Assembly (NCBI RefSeq): GCF_000306945.1
Contig: NC_018518.1
Coordinates: 2,604,001-2,668,000 of the forward strand
Length of the DNA: 64,000 nt
Reading direction: 5' to 3'
Source: Bordetella pertussis 18323
GTDB lineage: Bacteria > Pseudomonadota > Gammaproteobacteria > Burkholderiales > Burkholderiaceae_B
Translations under genes and position numbers: made by a program
Shown here: piece by piece, positions 63,466-64,000 of the stretch
How the letters are laid out: each line of letters starts with the position of its first letter
Numbering within the stretch: the first letter of the stretch is position 1
The notes under the pieces: generated by a model
Seen by the model: the letters and a program-made list of their open reading frames with translations, nothing else
Database searches by the model: none
What the model was told of the DNA's origin: nothing

Positions 63466-64000
63466 TCACCCGCCCGACGGCAGTTCCCGCAATGGGACGC
63501 CCATGTCGCGCCAGGCTTCGGCGTGGCAGGTAAACAGCAGCACCTGGTGCCGCGAGGCGGCGTCGAACAGGGCGCGCTTGATCAGATCGCGCCGCGCGTC
63601 GTCGGCATGGACCAGCGCGTCGTCCAGCACCAGCAGCGCGGGCCGGCCGGCTTGCGCCAGCAGATCCGCGTAGGCCAGGCGCGCCAGCACGCCCAGTTGC
63701 TCGCGCGTGCCGAAACTGAGCGCGTCCAGGCCATCTTCCAGGCCGTCGCGCCGCAGCGCCACCGGCATCAGCGTCTCGTCCAGGCGCCATTGCGCGCCCG
63801 GGAACAGCAGCGCCAGGTAGTGCTGCAGGCGGCGGGCCAGGGGTTCGAGCAGACGCTGGGTGGCGGCGGTGCGGTGTTCGTCGAGCAGGCGCCACAGCAA
63901 GTCCAGCGCCTCGGCGCGTTCCACGTATTCGGCGCGCCGCCGGGCCAGCCGCTGCAGGTCGGCCTCGGCCAGCAGCAACTGCTCGCCCAGCCCCTGGGCG
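63466..64000 (-). CDS. SMC/YhaN-like ATPase, C-terminal part
   Basis: The reading frame runs in from beyond base 64000 and ends at 63466. A coiled-coil segment rich in Leu, Arg and Glu (residues EADLQRLARRRAEYVERAEALD) leads to an ABC-type head half with a signature-like LSFGTREQLGVLARL, Walker B PALLVLDDALVHAD, and H-loop VLLFTCHAEAW. This is the C-lobe of a Rad50/YhaN-type ATPase, which usually works with a nuclease partner encoded upstream. The N-lobe is outside the window. Confidence 0.85.
   Translation of the reverse strand, partial: AQGLGEQLLLAEADLQRLARRRAEYVERAEALDLLWRLLDEHRTAATQRLLEPLARRLQHYLALLFPGAQWRLDETLMPVALRRDGLEDGLDALSFGTREQLGVLARLAYADLLAQAGRPALLVLDDALVHADDARRDLIKRALFDAASRHQVLLFTCHAEAWRDMGVPLRELPSGG

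Overview
The window looks like a chromosomal segment of Bordetella pertussis. It is GC-rich. It carries five complete copies and one truncated copy of a 1,043-bp element I recognise as IS481. Its housekeeping genes (nuo, rpmI-rplT-pheS-pheT-ihfA, guaB-guaA) and its Bug-type receptor remnants fit Bordetella, and many genes are freshly broken by IS481 insertion or small indels. The species call rests on recognising IS481 and the gene content; no database was searched.

Layout: 1-4.4 kb holds the 5' part of a complex I operon (nuoABCDE, minus strand) and a general porin. IS481-A (4625-5667) separates these from rpmI-rplT-pheS-pheT-ihfA-merR and tRNA-Pro(GGG) (6.0-11.2 kb). Next come a transglutaminase-like gene of unusual composition beside the tRNA, a SYLF lipoprotein, a small membrane protein, a methyltransferase, a fused GNAT remnant, a DedA protein and a YdjM-like membrane protein. 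IS481-B (16974-18016) follows, with a decapitated merR gene and a two-gene module resembling a divergent HicAB toxin-antitoxin pair (18335-19132). From 19.3 to 26.7 kb lies a LacI-controlled peptide-type ABC importer with an M20 peptidase that is frameshifted at an 11-base homopolymer. From 26.9 to 40.9 kb there are efflux and regulatory genes: a PdxR-type regulator split by IS481-C, a four-gene amine oxidase/ADH/cupin/MFS operon facing a LysR regulator, a GlxA-type regulator facing a metallo-hydrolase, and a FUSC gene split by IS481-D.

From 41 to 53.7 kb there are a frameshifted beta-CASP nuclease, a SulP transporter, a PfpI-like gene wrecked by IS481-E and a deletion, and an intact IclR-amidohydrolase-ABC importer-aconitase X operon. 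A frameshifted SLAC1/TehA gene follows. From 53.9 to 64 kb there are a divergent TetR/MFS pair with a palindromic operator, a hipBA pair with paired operators around its promoter, guaB-guaA, a DUF2239 gene with three TTTACCCGG boxes, IS481-F, a Bug receptor remnant and the C-terminal part of an SMC/YhaN-like ATPase.

Two copies (C, D) have perfect 6-bp NCTAGN duplications and can be undone on paper to restore intact genes. Three full copies (A, B, F) have unlike flanks, as expected if they sit at breakpoints of IS481-mediated rearrangements. In every copy the target site supplies the transposase stop codon. At B and F the target coincides with the stop codon of the adjacent gene.
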